Translations under genes and position numbers: made by a program
Notes under the pieces: model-generated
Databases searched by the model: none
Told to the model about the DNA's origin: nothing
What the model saw: the letters and a program-made list of their open reading frames with translations, nothing else
Origin: Microbacterium paraoxydans
GTDB taxonomy: Bacteria > Actinomycetota > Actinomycetes > Actinomycetales > Microbacteriaceae
DNA: 64,000 bases
Direction of reading: 5' to 3'
Assembly (NCBI RefSeq): GCF_019056515.1
Contig: NZ_CP064873.1
Location: 1,178,001-1,242,000, forward strand
Part shown: positions 24,480 through 32,588 of the stretch, piece by piece
Position numbering within the stretch: the stretch's first letter is position 1
Layout: each line of letters opens with the position of its first letter

Positions 24480-27386
24480 GTGACCTCGACCCCAGCCCAG
24501 CCCCCGGCCACGCCTCGAACCTCCCGACGCATCCTCGGAATCTCCCTGGTGATCATCGCCGCGCTCATCGCGGCGTTCTTCGTCTTCGCGTCGCTCTACA
24601 CCGAATTCCTCTGGTTCGACCAGGTCGGGTTCACCGGCGTGCTCACCACGCAGTGGATCGCGACGGCGGTGATGTTCGTCGTCGGCTTCCTCGGCATGGC
24701 CGTGCCGCTGTTCGTCGTCATCCAGCTCGCGTACCGGCTCCGCCCGGTCTACGTCCGGCTGAGCTCGCAGCTCGACCGCTACCAGGAGGTCATCGAGCCG
24801 CTGCGGCGCCTGGCGATGTGGGGCATGCCCATCTTCTTCGGCCTCTTCGCGGGGTTCGCGGCAGCGGGCAACTGGAAGACCGTGTGGCTGTGGGCCAACG
24901 GCGTCGCCACCGGTGAGGTCGACCCGCAGTTCAAGGTCGACACCGGCTTCTACATGTTCGCGATGCCGTTCTACTCGATCCTCCTCGCGTTCGTCTCGGC
25001 GGTCCTGCTGCTCAGCCTCCTCGTCACCGCACTCGTGTCCTACCTCTACGGCTCGGTGCGCGTCGGCCAGGGCGAGCTGCGCATCTCCAAGCCGGCCCGC
25101 ATCCAGCTCGCGGTCATCGCGGGTCTCTACCTGCTCGTGCAGGCGGCGAGCCTGTGGCTGGACCGCTACAAGACCCTCGTCGAGCCGGACGACCGCATCA
25201 CGGGTGCCGCCTACACCGGCGCCAACGCGACCATCCCCGGCCTCGGCATCCTCGCGATCATCGCCGCCGTCGTCGCCATCCTCTTCTTCGTCACGGCCGT
25301 CATCGGCCGCTGGCGCTTCCCGCTCGCGGCGACCGCGCTGCTGATCGTGGCCTCGCTCGTCATCGGCATCGGCTACCCGTGGGTGGTCACCACCTTCCAG
25401 GTCAAGCCGAACCAGAACGCCTACCAGGCCGAGTACTACCAGCGGAACATCGACGGCACGAAGGAGGCCTACGGCGTCGCCGACCTGGAGACCACGGCCT
25501 TCGAGGCCGAGACCGACGCCGAGGCGGGGCAGCTCCGCGCCGACGCCGAGACCACCGCGTCGATCCGCATCATGGACCCGAAGGTCATCCCGCCGACGGT
25601 CCGTCAGCTCGAGCAGTACCGCGGCTACTACCAGTTCCAGACGACCATGGACGTCGACCGCTACGAGATCGACGGCGTGAAGCAGGACACCGTCGTCTCC
25701 GTCCGTGACCTCGACATGTCGGGCCTCGGCGACGGCGATAACTGGAACAACCGCGTCGCGGTCTACACGCACGGCTACGGCCTCGTCGCCGCGGCGGGCA
25801 ACCAGCGCACGACCGACGGCGAGCCCGTCTTCCTCGAGCGCGGCATCCCGACCTCGGGCTTCCTGTCCGAGCAGGGCGACTTCGAGCCGCGGGTCTACTT
25901 CGGCGAGAACTCCCCGGAGTACTCCATCGTCGGCGCCCCCGAGGGGGCCGACCCGGTCGAGATCGACTACCCGCGGGGCAAGGACGGCTCGAGCGAGACG
26001 AAGACGACGTTCTCCGGGAACGGCGGGCCGAAGATCGGCGACAGCTTCACCAAGCTGCTCTACGCGCTCAAGTTCCAGTCGGAGCAGATCCTGTTCTCGA
26101 ACCTCGTCAACGAGGACTCCCAGATCCTCTACGACCGCGACCCGAAGACCCGCGTGCAGAAGGTCGCGCCGTACCTCGAGCTCGACAGCGACCCGTACCC
26201 GAGCGTCGTGGACGGCCGCATCGTCTGGATCGTGGACGGCTACACGACGAGCTCGACCTACCCGTACTCGACGAGCGTGAGCCTGTCCGACGCGATCGCC
26301 GACTCGAACGTGCCGACGCCGTCGCTCGCGATCGACGACATCAACTACATCCGCAACTCGGTCAAGGCCACGGTCGACGCCTACGACGGCTCGGTCACGC
26401 TGTACGCCTGGGACGAGGAGGACCCGGTCCTGAAGACCTGGCAGAAGGTCTACCCGTCCACCCTCAAGCCGATCAGCGAGATGTCCGGCGAGCTCATGAG
26501 CCACGTCCGGTACCCGACCGATCTGTTCAAGGTGCAGCGCGACATCCTCGGCATCTACCACGTCGACAAGGCCGGCTCGTTCGCCCAGCAGGACAACCGC
26601 TGGCAGACGCCGAACGACCCGCGCAGCGACGCGATGCTGCAGCCGCCGTACTACCTGACCATGCAGATGCCGGGTCAGGACGAACCGCGGTTCTCGATGT
26701 TCTCCACGTTCATCCCGGCCTCCCAGGGCGCGGGTGGCAGCCGTGACGTGCTGATGGGCTACCTCGCCGTCGACTCCGATGCCGGCGCCGAGAAGGGCGT
26801 GAAGGCCGAGGGGTACGGGCAGCTGCGCATGCTCGAGATCGACACCGACACCACGGTGCCCGGTCCCGGTCAGGTGCAGAACACCTACAACTCCGACACG
26901 GCCGTGGTCCCGCAGCTCAACCTGCTCCAGCAGGGGGAGTCCGAGGTCATCTACGGCAACCTGCTGACCCTGCCCGTCGGTGGCGGTCTGCTCTACGTCC
27001 AGCCGGTCTACGTGCAGTCGTCCGAGGGGACGCAGCTGCCGCGTCTGCAGAAGGTGCTCGTCGCCTTCGGTGACCGGGTGGCCTTCGAGAACACGCTCAC
27101 CGAGGCGCTGGACACGCTGTTCGGCGGCGACTCCGGAGCGACCGGTGGTGACGACGAGGTCGAACCCACCGATCCGGGCACGACCGATCCCGACACCGGC
27201 GAGACGCCGACCACGCCGACGCCGACGGACGAGCAGGCCGATGCCCTGGCGAAGGCGCAGCAGGCGCTGCTCGACCGCCAGGCGGCTCTCGCCGAGGGCG
27301 ACCTGGAGAAGTTCGGCGAGGCGGACAAGCGCCTCACCGCGGCCGTCGAGAAGCTCCTGGAGCTGGAGGCCGCCGCGGGAGAGTGA
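24480..27386 (+). CDS. UPF0182 large membrane protein
   Basis: The 968-aa protein has seven hydrophobic helices in the first 310 residues, including LVIIAALIAAFFVFASLYTE and the last at about 282-304. A large extracytoplasmic domain follows (about 310-890), with conserved motifs such as QVKPNQNAYQAEYYQRNI, VDGYTTSSTYPYS and YLTMQMPGQDEPRFSMFS. It ends in an acidic Thr/Pro linker and a coiled-coil helix (about 925-965). The family is widespread in actinobacteria and cyanobacteria and of unknown function. Conserved linkage to the Lon/PDZ protease hints at a substrate or partner relation (inference). A clear terminator follows. Confidence 0.92.
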   Translation: MTSTPAQPPATPRTSRRILGISLVIIAALIAAFFVFASLYTEFLWFDQVGFTGVLTTQWIATAVMFVVGFLGMAVPLFVVIQLAYRLRPVYVRLSSQLDRYQEVIEPLRRLAMWGMPIFFGLFAGFAAAGNWKTVWLWANGVATGEVDPQFKVDTGFYMFAMPFYSILLAFVSAVLLLSLLVTALVSYLYGSVRVGQGELRISKPARIQLAVIAGLYLLVQAASLWLDRYKTLVEPDDRITGAAYTGANATIPGLGILAIIAAVVAILFFVTAVIGRWRFPLAATALLIVASLVIGIGYPWVVTTFQVKPNQNAYQAEYYQRNIDGTKEAYGVADLETTAFEAETDAEAGQLRADAETTASIRIMDPKVIPPTVRQLEQYRGYYQFQTTMDVDRYEIDGVKQDTVVSVRDLDMSGLGDGDNWNNRVAVYTHGYGLVAAAGNQRTTDGEPVFLERGIPTSGFLSEQGDFEPRVYFGENSPEYSIVGAPEGADPVEIDYPRGKDGSSETKTTFSGNGGPKIGDSFTKLLYALKFQSEQILFSNLVNEDSQILYDRDPKTRVQKVAPYLELDSDPYPSVVDGRIVWIVDGYTTSSTYPYSTSVSLSDAIADSNVPTPSLAIDDINYIRNSVKATVDAYDGSVTLYAWDEEDPVLKTWQKVYPSTLKPISEMSGELMSHVRYPTDLFKVQRDILGIYHVDKAGSFAQQDNRWQTPNDPRSDAMLQPPYYLTMQMPGQDEPRFSMFSTFIPASQGAGGSRDVLMGYLAVDSDAGAEKGVKAEGYGQLRMLEIDTDTTVPGPGQVQNTYNSDTAVVPQLNLLQQGESEVIYGNLLTLPVGGGLLYVQPVYVQSSEGTQLPRLQKVLVAFGDRVAFENTLTEALDTLFGGDSGATGGDDEVEPTDPGTTDPDTGETPTTPTPTDEQADALAKAQQALLDRQAALAEGDLEKFGEADKRLTAAVEKLLELEAAAGE

Positions 27387-27400
27387 TCCTCCCACGCACA

Positions 27401-27433
27401 CGAAAGGGCACCCCCACGCGGGGTGCCCTTTCG
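27401..27433 (+). terminator. Rho-independent terminator after UPF0182 gene
   Basis: A perfect 14-bp stem (27401-27414 with 27420-27433) closes a 5-nt loop. The arms start and end in CGAAAGG/CCTTTCG, so a short U stretch is present. It lies 14 bp after the UPF0182 stop. Confidence 0.85.
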
Positions 27434-27476
27434 CATTCCCGGAACCCGTGGTGCGCCGGAAGCCGGTCCGCCGCAC

Positions 27477-27641
27477 CAGGCGCTCGCGCGAGATCAGGCG
27501 CCACCCTGCACGCGAGCCTGATTCCGCGCGGGTGCCTGGTTGCGCGCGTGGCGCGGCGGGACAGGCGTTCTCGCGGCATCAGGCGGGCGCGCGAGGTCAG
27601 GCGCCCTCTGGGCAGGAAGCCTGAACCGGCGCGCGTGCCTG
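27477..27641. repeat. Two dyad-symmetric repeat modules with 18-bp period
   Basis: CAGGC occurs at 27477 and 27495 and its complement GCCTG at 27516 and 27534. The same four-site pattern recurs exactly 103 bp later (27580, 27598, 27619, 27637), with one extra CAGGC at 27562. Adjacent same-strand sites are always 18 bp apart. Each 62-bp module is an imperfect inverted repeat of 23-nt arms with a 16-nt loop; 19 of 23 positions match in the first and 18 of 23 in the second. Spacers carry CGCGCG cores. The array fills most of the only gap longer than 300 bp (27387-27725), between the UPF0182 terminator and the universal stress gene. Confidence 0.85.
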
Positions 27642-27725
27642 AGCTGGCGGAGGGTTTTGTCCGGGACGGACCGTCGCGCGGGGAGGGGGTGGCATGGGAG
27701 GGTGGAGGGGAACAGGGAGGGTGTC

Positions 27726-28568
27726 GTGGCTGAGCGCATCGTTGTGGGAGTGGTGGACACGTCGGCGGGACGACGAGCACTGGAATGGGCCGCGCACCGC
27801 GCCCGGTCGCGGAAGGCCTCGCTGCTCCTCGCGAGCGTCGTCGGGGGAGCGGTCGGCGCCGTCGGGGAGGGCCCTGTGGTCGACGCTGCGATCGCGGCGG
27901 CGCGGAGTCTGCTGGAGGAGCACGCGGAGACGCTGAAGGATCAGGGCCTGGACGTCGACATCGTCGTGCTCCGCGGCGACCCTGTCCGTCAGCTCGTCTC
28001 GACCACCGCGGGCGCGAACCTCCTCGTGATCGGCAGCGACTTCCGTCCCGATGACGCGGACAGCCCGCGGCGCGGGGCCCACGGGCTGCGCATCGTCGCC
28101 GACTCCTCCTGCCCGGTCGTAGTGATCCCCGACATCGAGACGAGCGACCGTCGCAGTGTGGTCGTCGGGGTGGACGGGTCTCCGATCTCGGAAGCCGCCG
28201 TCGCCTTCGCCGCTGCCGAAGCCGACCGTCTCGGCGAGCCCCTCGTCGCGGTGACGGTATGGACTCCCGTCCCCCTCCCGCGCGGAGCGAGGGCGTATCC
28301 CGAGCAGTACCTCTCCTCCATGCAGGAGCTGTCCGAGGAGACCCTCGCCGTCGCTCTCGGCGGATTGCGCTCGACCTATCCGGATCTCGAGATCCAGCCC
28401 CGAGTCGAACGCGGATATCCGTCCGAGGTCATCAACCGCGCCGCCGCCACCGCGAGCCTCGCCGTGGTCGGCTCGCACGGGCGGGGCGCGGTCGCCCGCT
28501 TCCTGCTCGGCTCCATCAGCCACGAGGTGCTCGCCGCGCTCGTGGCGCCCACCGCCGTCGTGCGCTGA
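27726..28568 (+). CDS. Universal stress protein, tandem UspA domains
   Basis: The 280-aa protein has two UspA domains (about residues 1-135 and 142-280). The second ends in the ATP-binding pattern GSHGRGAVARFLLGSISHEV (G-2x-G-9x-G-S/T); the first is less complete (GSDFRPDDADSPRRGAHGLR). Tandem USPs in actinobacteria bind ATP and respond to hypoxia or stress. The GTG at 27726 has AGGGAGG 5 nt upstream, so it has a leader. The repeat array sits about 85 bp upstream of the start. Confidence 0.9.
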   Translation: MAERIVVGVVDTSAGRRALEWAAHRARSRKASLLLASVVGGAVGAVGEGPVVDAAIAAARSLLEEHAETLKDQGLDVDIVVLRGDPVRQLVSTTAGANLLVIGSDFRPDDADSPRRGAHGLRIVADSSCPVVVIPDIETSDRRSVVVGVDGSPISEAAVAFAAAEADRLGEPLVAVTVWTPVPLPRGARAYPEQYLSSMQELSEETLAVALGGLRSTYPDLEIQPRVERGYPSEVINRAAATASLAVVGSHGRGAVARFLLGSISHEVLAALVAPTAVVR

Positions 28569-28583
28569 CCGGGGGCCGCAGGC

Positions 28584-29459
28584 CTAGAGCGGGCTGGTCA
28601 GCACCTTGTGGAGCACGCGTCGGCTGTCGTCGCCGCCCGGCCCTGACCCGTCGGAGAGAGTCACCAGGGCCTTCCAGAGTGCCCAGCCGCGAGCCCGTCG
28701 CCAGGTCGCGGCATCGAGGTCGACGGCGTCGCGGAACGTATCGCGCGCGTCCCCGTCGAAGTACGTCCATGCCATGACGAGGTCGCACGCCGGATCGCCG
28801 ACGCCGCAGGTGCCGAAGTCGATCATGGCCGACAGGCGGCCGTCGCTGACGAGCAGGTTGCCGACGGCGACGTCGCCGTGGAACCAGACCGGCGAGGACT
28901 CCCACGCGCTGCTCGTCGCGTCGAGCCAGACGCTCCGGCAGAGTTCCGCGTCCAGGATGCCGTCAAGCCGCTGGAGCGCGGCGTGGACCTCATCGCTGTA
29001 GACGCTCGGATGCGAACCGCGGAAGAACGAGTGCCGACCGGCCGCCCAGCCCGCGTCCACGGGCAGGGATCTCACGGTGCGGAGAAGAGCCCCGAGATCG
29101 ACGGCGAGGCGAACGCGATCGAGACCCGCGGCGCGCTCGACGGTGTCGCCGTCGAGCCACCGGCGGATCGACCACGGAAACGGGTAGCCCGGGCCTGGCG
29201 CCCCCAGCGCCACGACGGAGGGAACGGCGACGGGAAGCCTTCCGTCGAGGAACTCGAGCGCTCCGCTCTCCTTCGGCACGGCCGCGGCGTAGGCCTCGGC
29301 ACGAGGAAGTCGCACCGACAACTCGTCGCCGAGACGGAACGTCCTGTTGTCCCATCCCTGACGCGCCACGGCGCGGACGGGCAGGTGCGCCCAGCGGGGG
29401 AACTGCTCCGCGATGAGGTCGGCGACGAGCCGCTCATCGATGTCGACCGGTCGGTTCAC
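28584..29459 (-). CDS. Aminoglycoside phosphotransferase family kinase
   Basis: The 291-aa protein has an intact APH active site: FHGDVAVGNLLV (catalytic Asp and Asn of HGDxxxxN) and AMIDFGTCGVGDPACDLVMAW (metal-binding Asp). The N-lobe begins with QGWDNRTFRLGDELSVRLPR. The substrate is unknown; such genes are commonly annotated as resistance-like kinases without proof. The GTG start is 6 nt behind a GAGTAT box. It contrasts with the degenerate relative at 16963-18309. Confidence 0.88.
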   Translation of the reverse strand: MNRPVDIDERLVADLIAEQFPRWAHLPVRAVARQGWDNRTFRLGDELSVRLPRAEAYAAAVPKESGALEFLDGRLPVAVPSVVALGAPGPGYPFPWSIRRWLDGDTVERAAGLDRVRLAVDLGALLRTVRSLPVDAGWAAGRHSFFRGSHPSVYSDEVHAALQRLDGILDAELCRSVWLDATSSAWESSPVWFHGDVAVGNLLVSDGRLSAMIDFGTCGVGDPACDLVMAWTYFDGDARDTFRDAVDLDAATWRRARGWALWKALVTLSDGSGPGGDDSRRVLHKVLTSPL

Positions 29460-29465
29460 CCCTCG

Positions 29466-29471
29466 ATACTC
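29466..29471 (-). promoter_or_regulatory. -10 box GAGTAT, leaderless, phosphotransferase gene
   Basis: GAGTAT on the minus strand is followed by 6 nt and the GTG at 29459. Confidence 0.4.
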
Positions 29472-29520
29472 GCAGACGACGGCTCGACCGGCCTCCGAGC
29501 ACCGGGATGGGGCGCACGCT

Positions 29521-30216
29521 CTAACGGCGGGACAAGGAGAACAGCCGGGGCCCCTCGTCGTGACTGTGGCTCGTGAAGCCGTAGAACGCCGGGAGGAGCA
29601 GGAAGACGATCGACGCGACGAGCGGGTGTACGGCGACGCCGAGAACCCCGGCGGCGAGGTACAGGGCGACTCCGATGAGCGCGCGCGGGCGCTCGTGGGC
29701 GAAGTAGGAGTCGTCGACGTCGTCCTGCGTGAGGTCGGGGTGACGAGCCAGGTACGAGAAGAAGACCAGCCACGCGGAGCACAGCAGAGCCCCGACGAGA
29801 GCGTAGAGCGCCACGGCGACCCGCTCGTCTGCGAGATTCCCGGTCCTCGCCGTCTCCGCGATCACCGCGGTGGGCCAGGGGACGAGCGCGAGAGTGGCGA
29901 GGATGCCGAGGTTGGCCCACTGCAGGCCGCGGTCCATCACCCGGATCCGTGTGAAGGCGGCCTTGTGGTTCAGCCAGATCACCGCGAGATAGACGTACGA
30001 GCCGGCGTACGCCAGATAGGTCGGCCACTCCTCGAGGAGGGCGGGCAGCAGCTCGCCCTCCTCGGCTCGGGGAGGTCGGAGATCGAGCACGAGCAGCGTG
30101 ATGACGATGGCGATGATCGCATCGCTGAACGCGACCGCGCGGCCGGGATCCGCACGTCCCCCGGCACGCGCCGGCGAGCGCCGGTCCCGTCGGCCGTCCG
30201 TGTCCATCCTCGTCAC
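29521..30216 (-). CDS. TMEM175-family (DUF1211) membrane protein
   Basis: The 231-aa protein carries the TMEM175 signature RAVAFSDAIIAIVITLLVLD, where the FSD motif of helix 1 forms the K+ selectivity region in bacterial homologues. About six hydrophobic helices follow. Bacterial TMEM175 proteins are tetrameric K+ channels. The GTG at 30216 is used here; an in-frame ATG at 30207 is an alternative. It follows the dehydrogenase gene by 15 bp on the same strand and is probably co-transcribed with it. Confidence 0.85.
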   Translation of the reverse strand: MTRMDTDGRRDRRSPARAGGRADPGRAVAFSDAIIAIVITLLVLDLRPPRAEEGELLPALLEEWPTYLAYAGSYVYLAVIWLNHKAAFTRIRVMDRGLQWANLGILATLALVPWPTAVIAETARTGNLADERVAVALYALVGALLCSAWLVFFSYLARHPDLTQDDVDDSYFAHERPRALIGVALYLAAGVLGVAVHPLVASIVFLLLPAFYGFTSHSHDEGPRLFSLSRR

Positions 30217-30231
30217 CCCGCACCCGTCGGG

Positions 30232-31392
30232 TCACGCCGCCGTCGAAGTGCGATCCGGGTGCAGCACGACCTTCGTCCAGCCGTCGTCCCGATTGTCGAA
30301 GTGCTCGTACGCCTGCGGTGCCTCTTCGAGAGGCAGATCGTGGCTGACCACGCGGGAGGGCGTCGCCTTGCCGCCGGCGATCAGGTCGCGCAGTCGTCGG
30401 TTGTACTTCTTCACCGGACACTGACCGCTCCCGAGCTTCTGGCCGCGGAACCAGAACTCCCCGAAGTCGAAGGCGAGCTTGCCCTGCTTCGCCAGCTCAT
30501 CCGTGGCGCCCGGGTCCTGCGGGATGAACACTCCCACGACGCCGATCTCGCCCGTGAACCGGACCGACCTCACGAGCCGGTTCAGGGTGAGGGTCGGGTC
30601 CTCGGTGCCGCTCGGATCGTGCGCCTGATAGCCGACGCATTCGCAGCCGTTATCGGCGCCCAGGCCCATCGTCATCTCGTTGACCGCCTCGACGGGGTCC
30701 ACCGCGGAGTCGTCGATGGCGATCGCGCCGAGCTCCTCGATCGTGCGCAGGCGGTCGGGATGCCGGTCCACGACCATGACCTTTCCGGCCCCCTTGAGGA
30801 TCGCGGAGTAGGCGGCCATGTAGCCGACGGGGCCCGCGCCGTAGATCACGGTCTGGTCCCCGGGCTTCACGTGGGCGAGCTCCGTGGCGTGATAGCCGGT
30901 GGGGAAGATGTCCGCGAGCATCACGTAGTCGTTCTGCTTCTCCTCGGCGTCCTCTCCCAGGCGGAGACAGTTGAAGTCGCCCCACGGCACCCGGAGGAGC
31001 TCGGCCTGACCGCCGGCCCACGGCCCCATGTCGGCGAAGCCGTAGGCGGCTCCCGCCCACTCCGGGACGGGCTGCGCGGTGAGACAGTAGTTGGTGAACC
31101 CGCGCTCGCAGTTCTTGCAGTGCCCGCAGGCGACGTTGAAGGGCAGCGCGACGTAGTCGCCGACCTTCACCTTGTCGACGCCCTCGCCGACCTCGATGAC
31201 CTCGCCGAGGTTCTCATGGCCGAACCATCGGCCGGTCTCGAAACTCGTCCGGCCCTCGTACATGTGCAGGTCCGAACCGCAGATGTTCGTCGTGGTGATG
31301 CGCACGAGCACGTCGGTGGGGCGTTCGATACGGGCATCCGGTACATCGGTGACGCTCACCGTATGCGGGCCTTCGTACACTACTGCTCTCAT
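30232..31392 (-). CDS. Zinc-dependent dehydrogenase, glutathione-independent formaldehyde dehydrogenase type
   Basis: The 386-aa medium-chain dehydrogenase has catalytic zinc ligands in NICGSDLHMYEG and GHENLGEVIEVG, a structural zinc loop CGHCKNCERGFTNYC (about residues 90-104) and an NAD-binding GAGPVGYMAAYS. The LPFNVACGHCKNCERG and FPTGYHATELA segments and the length fit the FdhA-like group (formaldehyde dismutase or dehydrogenase). The substrate within the group is uncertain. The ATG has a GGAAGAGGA ribosome-binding site, and the start region is over 220 bp from the tRNA gene. Confidence 0.9.
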   Translation of the reverse strand: MRAVVYEGPHTVSVTDVPDARIERPTDVLVRITTTNICGSDLHMYEGRTSFETGRWFGHENLGEVIEVGEGVDKVKVGDYVALPFNVACGHCKNCERGFTNYCLTAQPVPEWAGAAYGFADMGPWAGGQAELLRVPWGDFNCLRLGEDAEEKQNDYVMLADIFPTGYHATELAHVKPGDQTVIYGAGPVGYMAAYSAILKGAGKVMVVDRHPDRLRTIEELGAIAIDDSAVDPVEAVNEMTMGLGADNGCECVGYQAHDPSGTEDPTLTLNRLVRSVRFTGEIGVVGVFIPQDPGATDELAKQGKLAFDFGEFWFRGQKLGSGQCPVKKYNRRLRDLIAGGKATPSRVVSHDLPLEEAPQAYEHFDNRDDGWTKVVLHPDRTSTAA

Positions 31393-31566
31393 GTCCTCTT
31401 CCTTTCCGTCCCGGGCAGGCCATCACGTTTCGGCTCTGCCGCTGAGCCGGGCCATCGTGGCTCCGCGGCGGTGCGTGACGGAGGGCCTTCCCAGATCCGG
31501 GGCGGGGGAGGAGAATGCGGGAAGCGCGCGGCGAGAGTGGCCGACCCGCGGTGACGCCGGACATGC

Positions 31567-31611
31567 GAAAGGCCCTCCGGCCTGGGATTTCTCCCGGCCA
31601 GAGGGCCTTTC
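31567..31611 (-). terminator. Terminator of the initiator tRNA gene
   Basis: An 11-bp stem (31567-31577 with 31601-31611) continues through one mismatch and one bulge into GGCC/GGCC and GGGA/TCCC pairs around a 4-nt loop. It begins 5 bp downstream of the tRNA 3' end on the minus strand. Confidence 0.75.
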
Positions 31612-31616
31612 ATTTG

Positions 31617-31690
31617 TTGCGGGGACAGGATTTGAACCTGCGACCTCCGGGTTATGAGCCCGGCGAGCTACCGAACTGCTCCACCCCGCG
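31617..31690 (-). tRNA. Initiator tRNA-fMet (CAT)
   Basis: This 74-nt cloverleaf has anticodon loop CTCATAA (anticodon CAT) on a stem ending in three G-C pairs (GGG/CCC), an initiator hallmark. The first base C is unpaired with A72, the second hallmark that allows formylation. The T arm contains GGTTCAAATCC. The 3' CCA is not encoded (after A73 the DNA reads CAA). It is a stand-alone gene with its own promoter and terminator. Confidence 0.95.
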
Positions 31691-31701
31691 GCACAAGAGA
31701 T

Positions 31702-31730
31702 AACTTATCACGGATCCGGGGAGCCGTCGA
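31702..31730 (-). promoter_or_regulatory. tRNA-fMet promoter (-35 TCGACG, -10 TAAGTT)
   Basis: On the minus strand TCGACG (31725-31730) and TAAGTT (31702-31707) are separated by 17 bp, and the -10 ends 11 nt before the tRNA 5' end. The A/T-rich patch around the -10 is conspicuous in this GC-rich DNA. Confidence 0.55.
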
Positions 31731-31756
31731 ATCGAGCGCGGCGGCAGCGGGTGCGA

Positions 31757-31762
31757 GAGGAT
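31757..31762 (+). promoter_or_regulatory. -10 box GAGGAT, leaderless, nitrilase-family gene
   Basis: GAGGAT is followed by 6 nt and the ATG at 31769. Confidence 0.35.
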
Positions 31763-31768
31763 GGCGTC

Positions 31769-32578
31769 ATGTCTGAGAACACCGCCGTGCCCGTCGCCGT
31801 GTGCCAGTTCGCCCCCACGGATTCCCGCGAGGCCAACCGGGAACGGATCGCGGAGCTGGCGACGGAGGCCGCGCGCCTCGGGGCGAAGCTGATCGTGTTC
31901 CCCGAGTACTCGAGCTACTTCGTCGACCCGATGGACGAACGCCTCGCGGCGAATGCGGAGGGTCTCGACGGCGAGTTCGTGACCGGGCTGATCGGTCTGG
32001 CCGCGGAGCTCGCCGTCGTCATCGTCGCGGGCGTCACGGAGAGGGCCTCGGACGAGGGGCGCGTGCGCAACAGCGTCGTCGCCGTGCGCGGCGACGGCAT
32101 CCTCGCGGTCTACCGGAAGCAGCACCTCTACGACGCGTTCGGGCAGACCGAGTCGGACTGGGTGGAGCCGGGGGAGATCGGCGAGCCCGCGGTGTTCGAG
32201 GTCGGCGGACTGCGCTTCGGGCTGATGACCTGCTACGACCTGCGGTTCCCCGAGCTGTCGCGGCTTCTCGCGGTCGCCGGTGCCGATGCGCTCGTGGTGC
32301 CCGCGGAGTGGGTGCGCGGACCGCTCAAGGAGCAGCACTGGACCACCCTGCTCGCCGCGCGGGCCATCGAGAACACGGTGTTCGTGATCGCCGCCGACCA
32401 CCCGGCGCCGATCGGCGTGGGCCACTCGCGCATCGTCGACCCGCAGGGCGTCGTCCGCGCCGGCATCGGCTCCGAGCCCGGAGTGGCCCTCGGCGTGGTC
32501 GACGGCGCGGCGATCGCCCGCGTCCGTGCGACCAATCCCTCGCTGCGGGCCCGCCGCTACGCTGTGGTGCCGCGCTGA
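31769..32578 (+). CDS. Carbon-nitrogen hydrolase (nitrilase superfamily)
   Basis: The 269-aa protein has the full Glu-Lys-Cys triad: E46 in VFPEYSS, K117 in YRKQHLYD and C155 in MTCYDLRFPE. The fourth conserved Glu is probably in PLKEQHWT. The layout fits branch-10-type amidases, such as omega-amidase (Nit2) or deaminated glutathione amidase (Nit1); the exact substrate is unknown. It is a soluble single-domain protein of typical length. It converges with the aminotransferase gene, which could supply keto-acid amides for an omega-amidase (inference). Confidence 0.9.
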   Translation: MSENTAVPVAVCQFAPTDSREANRERIAELATEAARLGAKLIVFPEYSSYFVDPMDERLAANAEGLDGEFVTGLIGLAAELAVVIVAGVTERASDEGRVRNSVVAVRGDGILAVYRKQHLYDAFGQTESDWVEPGEIGEPAVFEVGGLRFGLMTCYDLRFPELSRLLAVAGADALVVPAEWVRGPLKEQHWTTLLAARAIENTVFVIAADHPAPIGVGHSRIVDPQGVVRAGIGSEPGVALGVVDGAAIARVRATNPSLRARRYAVVPR

Positions 32579-32588
32579 CCGGACCCGC

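Noticed and set aside
24237..27476. A 1079-codon open frame on the strand opposite the UPF0182 gene
   Set aside because: It is an exact antisense shadow of a clearly real gene in very GC-rich DNA. Its product is low-complexity Arg/Val/Asp-rich sequence without recognisable motifs.
27477..27641. CRISPR array
   Set aside because: Repeats are only 5-6 nt strongly conserved, occur in both orientations with dyad symmetry, have no variable spacers of 30 nt, and no cas genes are nearby.
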